Of a DNA stretch of 55,906 nt, positions 42,373-51,099 are shown in pieces. The notes beneath the pieces were generated by a model, which ran no database searches, had not been told where the DNA came from, and worked only from the letters and a program-made list of their open reading frames with translations. Numbering within the stretch: position 1 is the first letter of the stretch; each line of letters begins with the position of its first letter. This DNA comes from Magnetococcales bacterium (GTDB lineage: Bacteria > Pseudomonadota > Magnetococcia > Magnetococcales > UBA8363), in assembly GCA_015228975.1 (NCBI GenBank), contig JADGCN010000010.1, forward strand, positions 1-55,906. Reading direction: 5' to 3'. The position numbers were made by a program, and so were the translations under genes.

Positions 42373-45300
42373 CTACGATTCCAGATCGATCGCCTCCTCT
42401 TTCGCCCAAGCACGGAACAGCATGATACATGTTTCATAATCATATTTGCCTAGCGCAACTTTTATTGTTTCTATCTTTTCTCGACGCCTGCCACTCAATA
42501 TAAAAGCACCGATTTCTTCCAAAACATTTTCAACGGATGTGTCATAGGCAAGAAGAAGTACTATGGCCTGATTCAATAAAAGAGACAAATCTTCCAAACC
42601 GATCTCAATACCAGATTGGTTCTCATTTAAAGCCAAGATTTCTGGTTGTATCAATGTGCTTTCGATCGTTGAAACGATTCGCGCCAGTTCACAGGCCGTT
42701 GTACCAAACAATTTACGCAACTCCTTCATACCCTCTGGATTCCGCGACTGTTTTTCAATTTTTCCCGCAAGACCAGATAATTCCAAGGCCCCTATGGTAG
42801 CCGATACCCCTTTCAGCGTATGGGCTGCCCGTTCCAACATCAAAATATTGCCCGAAGCCCAACACCGTTCCATTTCCTGACAGGCACCCCCCTGGTTGTG
42901 GGCAAACATAAGCAAAACGTTGCGGTAAAGCACCGTATTGCCTCCAACATTGCGCAAACCCCTGGCCAAATCTATTCCTGGAATGGGTGGTAGTGGCAAC
43001 ACAATATCCTTGCCGCGTCCAACAGATTGCGCAACCATATCCCGGGAAATCAAGTCGGACTGACTGGGAAACCATTTGGCAAGAGTGGCATACATTTCGT
43101 CCGGGTCTACTGGTTTGGCGATATGGTCGTTCATACCTGCTTGCAAACATCTTTCCCGATCACCTGCCATGGCATTGGCGGTCATGGCGATAATAGGCAA
43201 TTCTTCGGCGCTCATTTTTTTCCGAATGCGTTGGGTAGCGGTCAGACCATCCATGACCGGCATCTGAAGATCCATCAATATGCCGTCAAATGGTTCCTTA
43301 TCCAACAGCCTAATGGCCTCAAGACCATTATTGGCGACAACAACCACAGTGCCTGCCTGTTCCAATAATTCTTGCGCAACCTGCTGATTAATAAGATTAT
43401 CCTCGACAAGGAGCAATTTAAGCCCTGCCAAATTGGCACGATGGGTATTTGAATAATACATCGTCTGCCTGATAGGCTCATATCCAAATGCGATCATGAT
43501 AACGTCCAGAACGGCGTTGATGGTGACCGGTTTCATCAAAAAACCATTCAGAAGTTTCTTTTCTTCTTCCGTCGTGGCAATGTATTCCTGACCATAGGCG
43601 GTCACCATGATAACGGCTGGTATTTCATTTAAAGGTAACTCTTTTTTGATGCGCCGAGCCACCTCCAGGCCGTTCATCCCAGGCATTTTCCAGTCCATGA
43701 ATACAAGATCGAAAGGAGAACCCTCCGTATCAGCATGCGAGAGTACCTGGATGGCACTCTCGCCACTTCCGACGCTGACCGGTTGATAGGCCAGAGATAT
43801 CAATTGTTCAGAAATGATCTTTCGAGCACTTGCATTGTCATCCACCACCAGAATGCGCAAGCCGCTAATACCTTCCGCAGGTACGAGAGGTTGTATTTCC
43901 GGACCATCAGCCTTATTGAAGCGAGCGGTAAATATAAAACGACTGCCGTGCTCCGACTCATTTTCAACACAGATCTGACCATCCATCATCTCAACCAAAC
44001 GCTTACTGATCGCAAGACCCAATCCAGTTCCGCCGTATTTCCTGGTAATGGAAGCATCTCCCTGGGAAAACTCCTGGAACAATCGGCTCATCTGTTCCGG
44101 TGTCATGCCAATACCGGTATCCCGAACCGTAAATTGCAAAAATACGCTGTCTCGTGTCTCCTCCAATACCTCTGTTATGATAGTAACCTCTCCTGTTTCC
44201 GTAAATTTAATCGCGTTGCCCGCCAGATTGGTTAAAATTTGCCCCAGACGATGAGAATCTCCTCTCAGAGCATGAGGTACATCCTTCTTGGTATCCAGCA
44301 AAAACTCCAAACCTTTTTCATGGCTTTTGACACTCAAAATAGCCACCACGCCTCCCAAAACATCATCGAGAATGAATGCAACATTCTCCATGGTCAGCTT
44401 GCCCGCTTCAATCTTGGAAAAGTCCAGGATATCATTGATTAATTGCAGAAGAACATTGGCACTGACGCTGACCTTGGATAGATAATCCCTTTGCTGTCTG
44501 GTCAATTCTGTATGAAGACAAAGATGGGTTAATCCAATCACGCCATTCATGGGAGTACGGATTTCGTGACTCATCGAGGCAAGAAATTCCGATTTGGCAA
44601 GATTAGCCCTTTCCGCTATGGATCTGGCACTCTCCAATTCAGCGTTTTTATCTTGCAGTACCTGATCCAGGCGCTTGCGTTCACTCATGTCACGCACAGC
44701 GGCTAATACACCCTGAAGCTTCCTGTCCCGATCATAAATGGTTGTCGCATGCAGGGATACAGGTGTTTTTTTCCCATCCATGGCCCAGACAGTAAGTTCG
44801 TAGTCGATGACCTTTTTTTCCCTCAGGACCAGACTGATGCTGGCCTCAGCGCGTTCCGGGTCATTAAAGTGATTCCTGAACGGTGAACCAATCAACTCAT
44901 CACGCGTACAACTGGTAATGGCCTCCATCTGCTTGTTGGCATCGGTAATAATGCCGGAGGGATTCGTAATAATCAGTGCGTCAATACTGGATTCAATAAG
45001 GGAGCGCGTGTAGAATTGCTGGTCCCTGACACGCTGATCAAGTTTCTTCTGTTCCGCTTCGACCTGTTTGCGTGCGGTGTTGTCCGTGCCAATCAGCAGA
45101 TAGCCAATGATCGTGTTTTCATCATCACGCAACGCCGTTACCGACACAACGGCTGGAAATCGACTTCCATCCTTGCGGATATAGGTCAGTTCATAAATAT
45201 CCTCTATCCCACGCGATGCCTTGAAGACCAGGGCCTCAAATCCTGGCGTGATCGGTGTGGAAAGTTCGATGCTCAAGGCCTTGGCACGGGCAACCACTTC

Positions 45301-45990
45301 ATAGGGATCAGAAATGTCGGCGGGAGTGATTTTGTTCATCACTTCCACGGCTGCATAACCCAGCATGCGTTCGGCACCAACATTGAATATTTGGATCACC
45401 CCCTTGGCATCGGTGGCAATGCTCGAAAAATTGGCACTGTTGAAAATCGCGTTTTGCAGAGCCCCCGCCTTGAGCAGCGCTTCTTCCGCTTTTTTACGTG
45501 CGGTGTTATCCGTGCCGATCAGCAGATAGCCAATGACCGTGTTTTCATCATCACGCAACGCCGTTACCGACACAACGGCTGGAAATCGGCTCCTGTCCTT
45601 GCGGATGTAAGTCAGTTCGTAAATATCCTCTATCCCACGCGAAGCCTTGAAAACCAGGGCCTCAAACCCTGGCGTGATCGGCGTCGAGAGTTCGATGCTC
45701 AGACTCTTGGCACGGGCAACCACTTCCTGGGGGTCGGAAATATCGGCTGGGGTGATCTTGTTGATCACTTCCGCCGCTGCATAACCCAACATGCGTTCGG
45801 CACCTACATTGAATATTTGGATCACCCCCTTGGCATCGGTGGCAATGCTCGAAAAATTGGCACTATTGAAAATTGCGTTTTGCAGAGCACCCGTTTTCAG
45901 CAATGCCTCTTGACGACAATCCTCGGAAATGCTCTCCATTGTACCCGCATCTGCACTAATATTATTTAAGTCATGTATTTGGTGTGGCAC
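42373..45990 (-). CDS. Soluble hybrid histidine kinase: PAS-PAS-PAS-HisKA-HATPase-REC-REC-HPt
   Basis: A 1205-residue phosphorelay protein without membrane segments, so it senses inside the cell. Domains: PAS (about 31-172), a near-identical second PAS (173-310), a third PAS (about 320-445), HisKA with the phospho-His in SMSHEIRTPMNG (about 475) and an HATPase with GGTGLGLAIS. REC1 follows (Asp in FMDWKMPG, about 765), then REC2 (LMDLQMPVMDG, about 907) and HPt (HTLKGVSATIG, about 1056). The unorthodox set allows a full internal four-step relay. The PAS ligands are not deducible. The GTG start has GGAGG 7 nt upstream. The stop TAG is at the edge of the MITE-like element. The partner regulator is unknown. 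Confidence 0.93.
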   Translation of the reverse strand: MPHQIHDLNNISADAGTMESISEDCRQEALLKTGALQNAIFNSANFSSIATDAKGVIQIFNVGAERMLGYAAAEVINKITPADISDPQEVVARAKSLSIELSTPITPGFEALVFKASRGIEDIYELTYIRKDRSRFPAVVSVTALRDDENTVIGYLLIGTDNTARKKAEEALLKAGALQNAIFNSANFSSIATDAKGVIQIFNVGAERMLGYAAVEVMNKITPADISDPYEVVARAKALSIELSTPITPGFEALVFKASRGIEDIYELTYIRKDGSRFPAVVSVTALRDDENTIIGYLLIGTDNTARKQVEAEQKKLDQRVRDQQFYTRSLIESSIDALIITNPSGIITDANKQMEAITSCTRDELIGSPFRNHFNDPERAEASISLVLREKKVIDYELTVWAMDGKKTPVSLHATTIYDRDRKLQGVLAAVRDMSERKRLDQVLQDKNAELESARSIAERANLAKSEFLASMSHEIRTPMNGVIGLTHLCLHTELTRQQRDYLSKVSVSANVLLQLINDILDFSKIEAGKLTMENVAFILDDVLGGVVAILSVKSHEKGLEFLLDTKKDVPHALRGDSHRLGQILTNLAGNAIKFTETGEVTIITEVLEETRDSVFLQFTVRDTGIGMTPEQMSRLFQEFSQGDASITRKYGGTGLGLAISKRLVEMMDGQICVENESEHGSRFIFTARFNKADGPEIQPLVPAEGISGLRILVVDDNASARKIISEQLISLAYQPVSVGSGESAIQVLSHADTEGSPFDLVFMDWKMPGMNGLEVARRIKKELPLNEIPAVIMVTAYGQEYIATTEEEKKLLNGFLMKPVTINAVLDVIMIAFGYEPIRQTMYYSNTHRANLAGLKLLLVEDNLINQQVAQELLEQAGTVVVVANNGLEAIRLLDKEPFDGILMDLQMPVMDGLTATQRIRKKMSAEELPIIAMTANAMAGDRERCLQAGMNDHIAKPVDPDEMYATLAKWFPSQSDLISRDMVAQSVGRGKDIVLPLPPIPGIDLARGLRNVGGNTVLYRNVLLMFAHNQGGACQEMERCWASGNILMLERAAHTLKGVSATIGALELSGLAGKIEKQSRNPEGMKELRKLFGTTACELARIVSTIESTLIQPEILALNENQSGIEIGLEDLSLLLNQAIVLLLAYDTSVENVLEEIGAFILSGRRREKIETIKVALGKYDYETCIMLFRAWAKEEAIDLES
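45063..45900 (-). repeat. Tandem duplication encoding two PAS domains
   Basis: Segments 45900-45489 and 45474-45063 encode 136-residue stretches that differ at about seven positions, with a repeat period of 426 bp. The near-identity at both DNA and protein level indicates a recent in-frame duplication within the histidine kinase gene. Confidence 0.85.
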
Positions 45991-46379
45991 AGCAAAACCT
46001 CCGAGGAACGATGACGAACGTCTCAGAAATTATAACGATGGTCAGTTCAATAAAAGGGTCGAACGCAGGACGGAACGTCACATGACCTCGCATCGTCCAA
46101 TGGCTTCCTTAACGGATTAAGGGATTTGGCATGAGTATACGCGAATTTTTTTAAGAATATGTAAAAAATATTTATTTAATTAGGTAATCTTGGTAAATCT
46201 GAACGGTACAGGGGAAGCAATCCCTAAATCACCGGAAATTTCCAATAATCGGAGTAATGAACCTTGACAGGCCCCACCGTTAACGTCAGTTTTTACCCGG
46301 GTCACCAGAAAATCGTTACCCCTCGTGACCGGGACCAAGCAACCGATATTCTCCCACCTTTTTTTTCTTGAGGCGTACC
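45991..46379. other. Divergent regulatory region between the histidine kinase and ftsA
   Basis: 389 bp without a credible gene. The segment around 46130-46190 is strongly AT-rich (runs of T and A with TTTATTTAATTA) and is the likeliest place for the promoters. A TTGACA at 46264-46269 lacks a good -10 partner at the right spacing. No hairpin terminator stands out. Confidence 0.5.
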
Positions 46380-47621
46380 ATGGCTGACAGCAACGCATCC
46401 GACCTGATCGCCGGACTGGATTGTGGTGCGCACACGATCAAGTGTGTCATTGCCAGGACATCGGAAGACTACCAGCCGCAAAGAATCGTTGGCTTTGGAG
46501 TAACTCCCTCGCAAGGTATCGACCACAACAGCGTCATCGTCGATCTGGAACTGGCGGGACAAGCGTTCCATAAAGCGGTTACGCAAGCGGAAAACATGGC
46601 TGGTGGTCAAGTCAGCGCCTTGCGCATCGGTCTGTCGTCCAAGGATATCGAATCGTTCTCCGCCCTGGGGATCATCCCCATTGCCGGGGGGGAGGTCTTG
46701 GACACCGACCTGGAACAATTGATGGATTCAACCCGGCATAGCCGCCAAGTGGGTAAACACCTCCTCCACCTGTTACCCAAAAAGTTTTTCCTCGACAAAA
46801 AGGAGGTTGCCAATCCCATGGGCTTGTCGGGTCACCGACTGGAAGGGCATTTCCATGTGGTGACTTGCCAACAATCGACCTTCAACCATGTCATCGACGC
46901 CGTTCTGCATGCCGGCATGGATGTCGAGGATGTCCTGTCCTCCTCATTGGCGGCCTGCATGGCGGTTTCCCCTGTCGATCATTCCGGACATGCCACGACC
47001 TGTTCCATTGACCTGGGCCATGCCGCGACCGGGATTGTTTTACGCCAGGGTGGACATTTTTTTCATTCGGCGCGCCTGCCCATGGGTGGACGCCACATCA
47101 CCAGTGATATTTCGCAAATCTTCGACCTGGCCCCATCCCTCGCCGAACAGGTGAAACTGACCTTCGGTCATGCCAGTGACGAACAACCGGTTGCAACCAA
47201 TCTGGATAACAAAAAAAACAGCGAAACATCCATCAAAAATGTCCTGCTCGACCCGCGTTTGACCCAGGTGATTGCGGCCCGGATCGAGGAAATCCTCTTT
47301 GAAGTCAAAAAGGTCACCCATTCCCAACTGGCTTCCGCCCCGTTGGATTGTATCTTCCTCACCGGCGGCGGTTCCCAACTCCATGGCATCCGGGATTACG
47401 TGGAGGATATCTTTGGGGCACCCGTCAGTCCCAACGCCTTCGCCCATCCTTCCCCCGTCGCCAACCTGGTCCGCAGACCCTATCTGGCTGCCGCCGTGGG
47501 TCTCCTCGACGCTAGGCAAAATTTTGGTGATTGGCGATCCTTGGAATTTCGCCAAAGCGACGAACGCAAAAAACCGGGACTCTTGAGAAAAGCCTATTTT
47601 TTCCTGAAAGAAAAGATGTAA
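46380..47621 (+). CDS. ftsA: Cell-division protein FtsA
   Basis: Actin-fold protein that tethers FtsZ filaments to the membrane. The N-terminal GLDCGAHTIKCVIAR is the phosphate-1 loop. The SHS2-like 1C region follows (VSALRIGLSSKDIESF), then DLGHAATGIV as phosphate-2 and LTGGGSQLHGI as the adenosine loop. The C-terminus GLLRKAYFFLKEKM is the amphipathic membrane-targeting helix. At 413 residues it is the typical length. The ATG at 46380 has GAGG 6 nt upstream. Unusually there is no ftsQ before it or ftsZ after it. Its 3' end is duplicated in degenerate form at 49251-49362. Confidence 0.9.
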   Translation: MADSNASDLIAGLDCGAHTIKCVIARTSEDYQPQRIVGFGVTPSQGIDHNSVIVDLELAGQAFHKAVTQAENMAGGQVSALRIGLSSKDIESFSALGIIPIAGGEVLDTDLEQLMDSTRHSRQVGKHLLHLLPKKFFLDKKEVANPMGLSGHRLEGHFHVVTCQQSTFNHVIDAVLHAGMDVEDVLSSSLAACMAVSPVDHSGHATTCSIDLGHAATGIVLRQGGHFFHSARLPMGGRHITSDISQIFDLAPSLAEQVKLTFGHASDEQPVATNLDNKKNSETSIKNVLLDPRLTQVIAARIEEILFEVKKVTHSQLASAPLDCIFLTGGGSQLHGIRDYVEDIFGAPVSPNAFAHPSPVANLVRRPYLAAAVGLLDARQNFGDWRSLEFRQSDERKKPGLLRKAYFFLKEKM

Positions 47622-47833
47622 TCCCGTGTTGTCCTGATCCCAATCGAACATCTATAATAACGCAGGCCCAAGTTACCGGAACAAACCCATCATGGGGATG
47701 TTCGTGTACCCCACGGACGATTCCACGGCCTTTTGTTGCAATACCCTGACAGCGTCCCTGAATGTCCGTGCAACGGACGCCCGTACCATCCCGTATCCGT
47801 CCCACCATCCCCTCAAGCGATGGATATACCCAG

Positions 47834-49195
47834 ATGACTCGCAACAAATCACCAAACAAACTGACCAAACTGCTCGTTTACTGGTTTGTCGATTACAATC
47901 CCCTGTACTTTTTCAGCGCATTGTGTGTACTGGCCGGGGTCATGCTGGTATCGCAAAACCTGGGTGACCTGGTCGGTGGCAACGATGGCTGGGCGCGAAT
48001 CATCCTGTTCTGGATTGTGCAATCCTACGAATGGCTGCTGATCGCCTCGGCATACCTGCTGTTTCACATCGCCCGGCAACGCCGTCCCGGGATCATTCTG
48101 GGATTGATGGCGATCTTTTTTCTGTATGACAACACCTTCCGGCTGGAAAACATCGCCGATCTGGAAATGGCAGGCCGTTTGTTAACCACACTGTGGATCA
48201 TCCTGGCTGTGATCAAGCTATGGGCATTGGCGAAAACGTTCCATATCACCCTGTCGCCCGTACTCTACGGCATCATGATTTCCGGGACGATCGGGGTGGG
48301 ATGTTTGCCAATGCTCCTGACCTTGACCGCGGAAAAAAACAAGGCGGTGATCTTCACGCTGGCATCCTGGTATGGCTGGGGTTTGCTGGCGACACTCCTC
48401 CTGGTCCGTCCCCCATGGGACTCTCTTCTGCCCTTGAATGCCTGGGGACGCACGGTCATGAACCGATGTCTGCGCGCCACCTTGGGAATCTTCACCGGCT
48501 TTTATTTCTACCACCTTTGGAACCATATCCTCTGGATCGGCCCTCATGGCGACAAGGTGATCATTCCGCAACTGATCGCCCCATTTCTGCTCATAATCCT
48601 CACTGTCAAGAAGGACAACGCAGCCCTTGTCAGCGGTGTTGTCGTCATGCTGGCCGCCTTCCATGTTCACACGTTCTTTTCGCTCATCGCCTTGATTGTC
48701 GGCATCTGCTTCGGCTTGCGGGCCTGGATGAAAGGACCCCATTGGCTGGCATTGGTCGCCGTGCTTTATTTTTACCTGGCCGGATGGACCTTGGGATGGA
48801 CCGAGGGACAGAACTTTCCACATGCGCCCGGTTGGTACTCATGGCAAACGCTAACCGCCGAAACGGCCCTGTTGTTCCTGAGCTGGTATTTGCGTCTATT
48901 GCCCACCCCGGTCATCGTCGCGGGTGCCGCCATCACCGTCCTTGTCATCGGTACCAAGCATTTTTTTGCCACGATCATGGCCTTCCTCGCCCGTTTCCTC
49001 CCCAAAACAACCGCCGGTTGGGGCGTTGTGCTGCTGTCCGTCGGATTCCTGGCGTTGATTGCCGGTGTGTTGATCAATTGGATGGTCAGCAAAAGGACAC
49101 AGACCCCCGTCCGCGATCCCTTGTCGCAAGAACAACCATGCGAGGAAGGGGGGATCATCAACCCCAGCCATTCGCAGGAGCCACCACGTGGGTAA
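47834..49195 (+). CDS. Polytopic membrane protein of unknown function
   Basis: A 453-residue protein with about 11 or 12 hydrophobic helices from residue 15 to 430 and a short hydrophilic, Pro/Glu-rich cytoplasmic tail. I cannot assign it to a family. Charged and polar spots inside the bilayer region include YDNTFRLENIADLE (about residues 98-111), HLWNHILW and HVHTFF, which could bind a ligand or metal. The ATG at 47834 is chosen because the first helix starts shortly after; the frame is open 24 codons further and there is no good ribosome binding site. The gene is bracketed by ftsA and the degenerate second copy of the ftsA 3' end. Confidence 0.65.
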   Translation: MTRNKSPNKLTKLLVYWFVDYNPLYFFSALCVLAGVMLVSQNLGDLVGGNDGWARIILFWIVQSYEWLLIASAYLLFHIARQRRPGIILGLMAIFFLYDNTFRLENIADLEMAGRLLTTLWIILAVIKLWALAKTFHITLSPVLYGIMISGTIGVGCLPMLLTLTAEKNKAVIFTLASWYGWGLLATLLLVRPPWDSLLPLNAWGRTVMNRCLRATLGIFTGFYFYHLWNHILWIGPHGDKVIIPQLIAPFLLIILTVKKDNAALVSGVVVMLAAFHVHTFFSLIALIVGICFGLRAWMKGPHWLALVAVLYFYLAGWTLGWTEGQNFPHAPGWYSWQTLTAETALLFLSWYLRLLPTPVIVAGAAITVLVIGTKHFFATIMAFLARFLPKTTAGWGVVLLSVGFLALIAGVLINWMVSKRTQTPVRDPLSQEQPCEEGGIINPSHSQEPPRG

Positions 49196-49250
49196 CACGA
49201 TGAGGTAGGTTATCGGAAGATTGCCACAGCGAGATGAACAGGTAAATGAC

Positions 49251-49362
49251 TTGGCGATCCTTGGAACGCCACCAAAGCGACGAACTTAATAAACCGGGAC
49301 TCTTGAGAAAATCCTATTTTTTTCCTGAAAGAAAAGATGTAATTCAATGCTGTCTTGATCCC
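49251..49362 (+). pseudogene. Degenerate duplicate of the ftsA 3' end
   Basis: This 112-bp segment aligns with 47531-47641, the last 30 codons of ftsA plus about 20 bp beyond the stop. Shared blocks include TTGGCGATCCTTGGAA, CCAAAGCGACGAAC, AAACCGGGACTCTTGAGAAA and CCTGAAAGAAAAGATGTAAT. Substitutions and a one-base insertion in the T-run break the frame before the stop, so it is a non-coding remnant. It is the only thing I see in the gap 49196-49453 besides the next gene's promoter region. Confidence 0.85.
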
Positions 49363-49453
49363 CAGACACGGGTGGCGTACAATCCTTTTATTCGTAAGAT
49401 GTAAAGGATCTCCCACTTTGTCCGCAAACGATTTGTAACAGGATCTTGAGCGT

Positions 49454-50089
49454 ATGCCCGAAGCAACAACTTTCGCCGACCTCTGGGACTATTTGCTGGA
49501 AACCAAGCGCCTGTTCCGCGAGCAAAGCGCAGAAACTGACAGGAAATTCCAGGAAACTGACAGAAAATTCCAGGAAACTGACAGAAGGCTCCGGGAATCC
49601 TTGGAGAAAACCTGGGCGCAACTGCAAGAAACAGATCGTGTGGTCAAGGATGTCTCCCGACAAATAGGCAATCTGGGTGGTAAATGGGGACAATTTGTCG
49701 AAAACATGATCGCCCCCGCTTGTGAAACTTTGTTCGCCCAGCGTGGTATCCCGGTACACGAAGTCCACCAACGGGTCAAACTCAAGCATGATGACGGTCG
49801 CCACATGGAAATCGACATCATGGTGGTCAACAACAATGCCGTGGTCCTGGTGGAGGTCAAAAGCACCCTGACGGTCGCGGATGTCCGTCAATTTAAAAAG
49901 ACCATTGCCTCATTCAAAGAATTCCGGCCACTCTACAAAGATTTCCGGGTTATGGGAGCGGTTGCGGGAATCGTCATCGAAGAGCAGGCCGACGACTACG
50001 CCAGAAACCAGGGGCTGTTCGTGATCGCCCAATCGGGTGACAATGTGGTTCTGGCCAATGAGGACACATTCAAGCCCCAGGTCTGGTAG
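49454..50089 (+). CDS. Coiled-coil protein with PD-(D/E)XK nuclease-like domain
   Basis: A 211-residue protein. Residues about 20-75 form a coiled coil built partly on a seven-residue repeat (KFQETDR twice, then RLRESLE). Residues 90-205 resemble DUF3782/restriction-endonuclease-like folds: an acidic strand pair MEIDIMVVNNNAVVLVEVKS gives the D...E-x-K core, with an upstream glutamate in GQFVENM. It may be a nuclease or an inactive relative; such proteins are common in bacteria with multiple paralogues and have no settled function. It stands alone. The ATG follows TTGAGCGT. Confidence 0.75.
   Translation: MPEATTFADLWDYLLETKRLFREQSAETDRKFQETDRKFQETDRRLRESLEKTWAQLQETDRVVKDVSRQIGNLGGKWGQFVENMIAPACETLFAQRGIPVHEVHQRVKLKHDDGRHMEIDIMVVNNNAVVLVEVKSTLTVADVRQFKKTIASFKEFRPLYKDFRVMGAVAGIVIEEQADDYARNQGLFVIAQSGDNVVLANEDTFKPQVW
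49532..49594 (+). repeat. Three 21-bp tandem repeats inside the coiled-coil coding region
   Basis: Three units begin with GAAACTGACAG (49532, 49553 and 49574). The first two differ by one base and the third has diverged. Each unit encodes one heptad, so copy-number change would lengthen or shorten the coiled coil without shifting frame. Confidence 0.85.
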
Positions 50090-50116
50090 GATTGGGCACT
50101 GATATTAAGAAGTGAT

Positions 50117-51058
50117 CTACAACCACCTGCAATGGACACCGCAACCCGGATCAGGGATGGCCGTATCCGGGGGGAGCGGTGCAAAAGCGGTTTGCTCGCG
50201 CAAGCTGGTGAACCAGGCGGGGGATCGGTGTCCATACAGGGTCGTCACCCCCAAACCGGGTTGTGTTCGCTGCATCACCGGCAAGGGCTGTAACGCCAGG
50301 CTGGGTGGTCCCAACACATTGGCGGCACAGTGGGAAAACGTCGACATGGGGGTGGCGATCAGGATGGGACAACACGCCAAGGCGAACAGGTCAAGAACCG
50401 GGTTGCTGGTTGAGGCGTGCCCACCATCGCTGTTGTAGCGCCCATCCGCCAGGGACGGCAACACCGGGAAACGCAGCCGTAACGCCCGTTCTTCCTCTGC
50501 GTCCAGATTGTTGTGGCACAATAAAAAGAGGACATTGCCAAACTGTCGTTGCACCCGCTCCATGGCGTAACCATACCACCAAGTCGGCACCTGCGGATGC
50601 CGGGCACTATGGATGTCATAGGTCTGCCCGTCGCCCCCCTGGAAATCGCCGCGACGGATATGCACCCCGACCAACAGGGCATTGCCCACAGCCGCCAGAT
50701 AGGCCAACAGACGCTCCCGACTCTCGGGACGCAGATGCAACCTGGCCATGGTATCGTGGTAGACCCGTTCCACAATCGCGGGATCGCCCCCCATGGTACC
50801 GCGCTGGATCAAAATCCGCCTGTGCCCAAGCTGATAGAAGGTTTCGGCATCGGGATCGCGAATTTTTGTGCCGAAGAGTTTGTCCAACGGGTTGTATTTC
50901 CAGCGCCGGGCACCTTCCACCTGGAGCCAAGCAGTCTCCGGCCAGTCCAGACAGACCGCGTGACCGAACAATTCCTGGACGGCGAAACAGAGTGCCAAAC
51001 CTTCCAGACGATTGCAAAGGCCGGTGTATTGGGTACTGATAATCCTTTTAAACCACAT
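50117..51058 (-). CDS. HxRRGD-motif glycosyltransferase, fucosyltransferase-like (paralogue 1)
   Basis: A 313-residue cytoplasmic protein. The central VGVHIRRGDF (about residues 127-136) is the GDP-sugar-binding motif of GT11/GT23-type fucosyltransferases, and the late segment PILIATPMSTFSHCAA matches the third conserved block of that group. The N-terminus YTGLCNRLEGLALCFA...FGHAVCLDWPET is shared with the paralogue at 53554-54510. It probably transfers fucose or a related sugar in surface polysaccharide synthesis; donor and acceptor are inferred only by motif. It is the most downstream gene of the minus-strand polysaccharide group and is separated from the rest by the AT-rich insert. Confidence 0.7.
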   Translation of the reverse strand: MWFKRIISTQYTGLCNRLEGLALCFAVQELFGHAVCLDWPETAWLQVEGARRWKYNPLDKLFGTKIRDPDAETFYQLGHRRILIQRGTMGGDPAIVERVYHDTMARLHLRPESRERLLAYLAAVGNALLVGVHIRRGDFQGGDGQTYDIHSARHPQVPTWWYGYAMERVQRQFGNVLFLLCHNNLDAEEERALRLRFPVLPSLADGRYNSDGGHASTSNPVLDLFALACCPILIATPMSTFSHCAANVLGPPSLALQPLPVMQRTQPGLGVTTLYGHRSPAWFTSLREQTAFAPLPPDTAIPDPGCGVHCRWL

Positions 51059-51099
51059 GGAACCCAGATGGGGCGAAAATTCGAAGAAAATTTTATAAT

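Noticed and set aside
45016-45969. 317-codon plus-strand frame with an internal repeat
   Set aside because: The repeat is the antisense image of the duplicated PAS domains.
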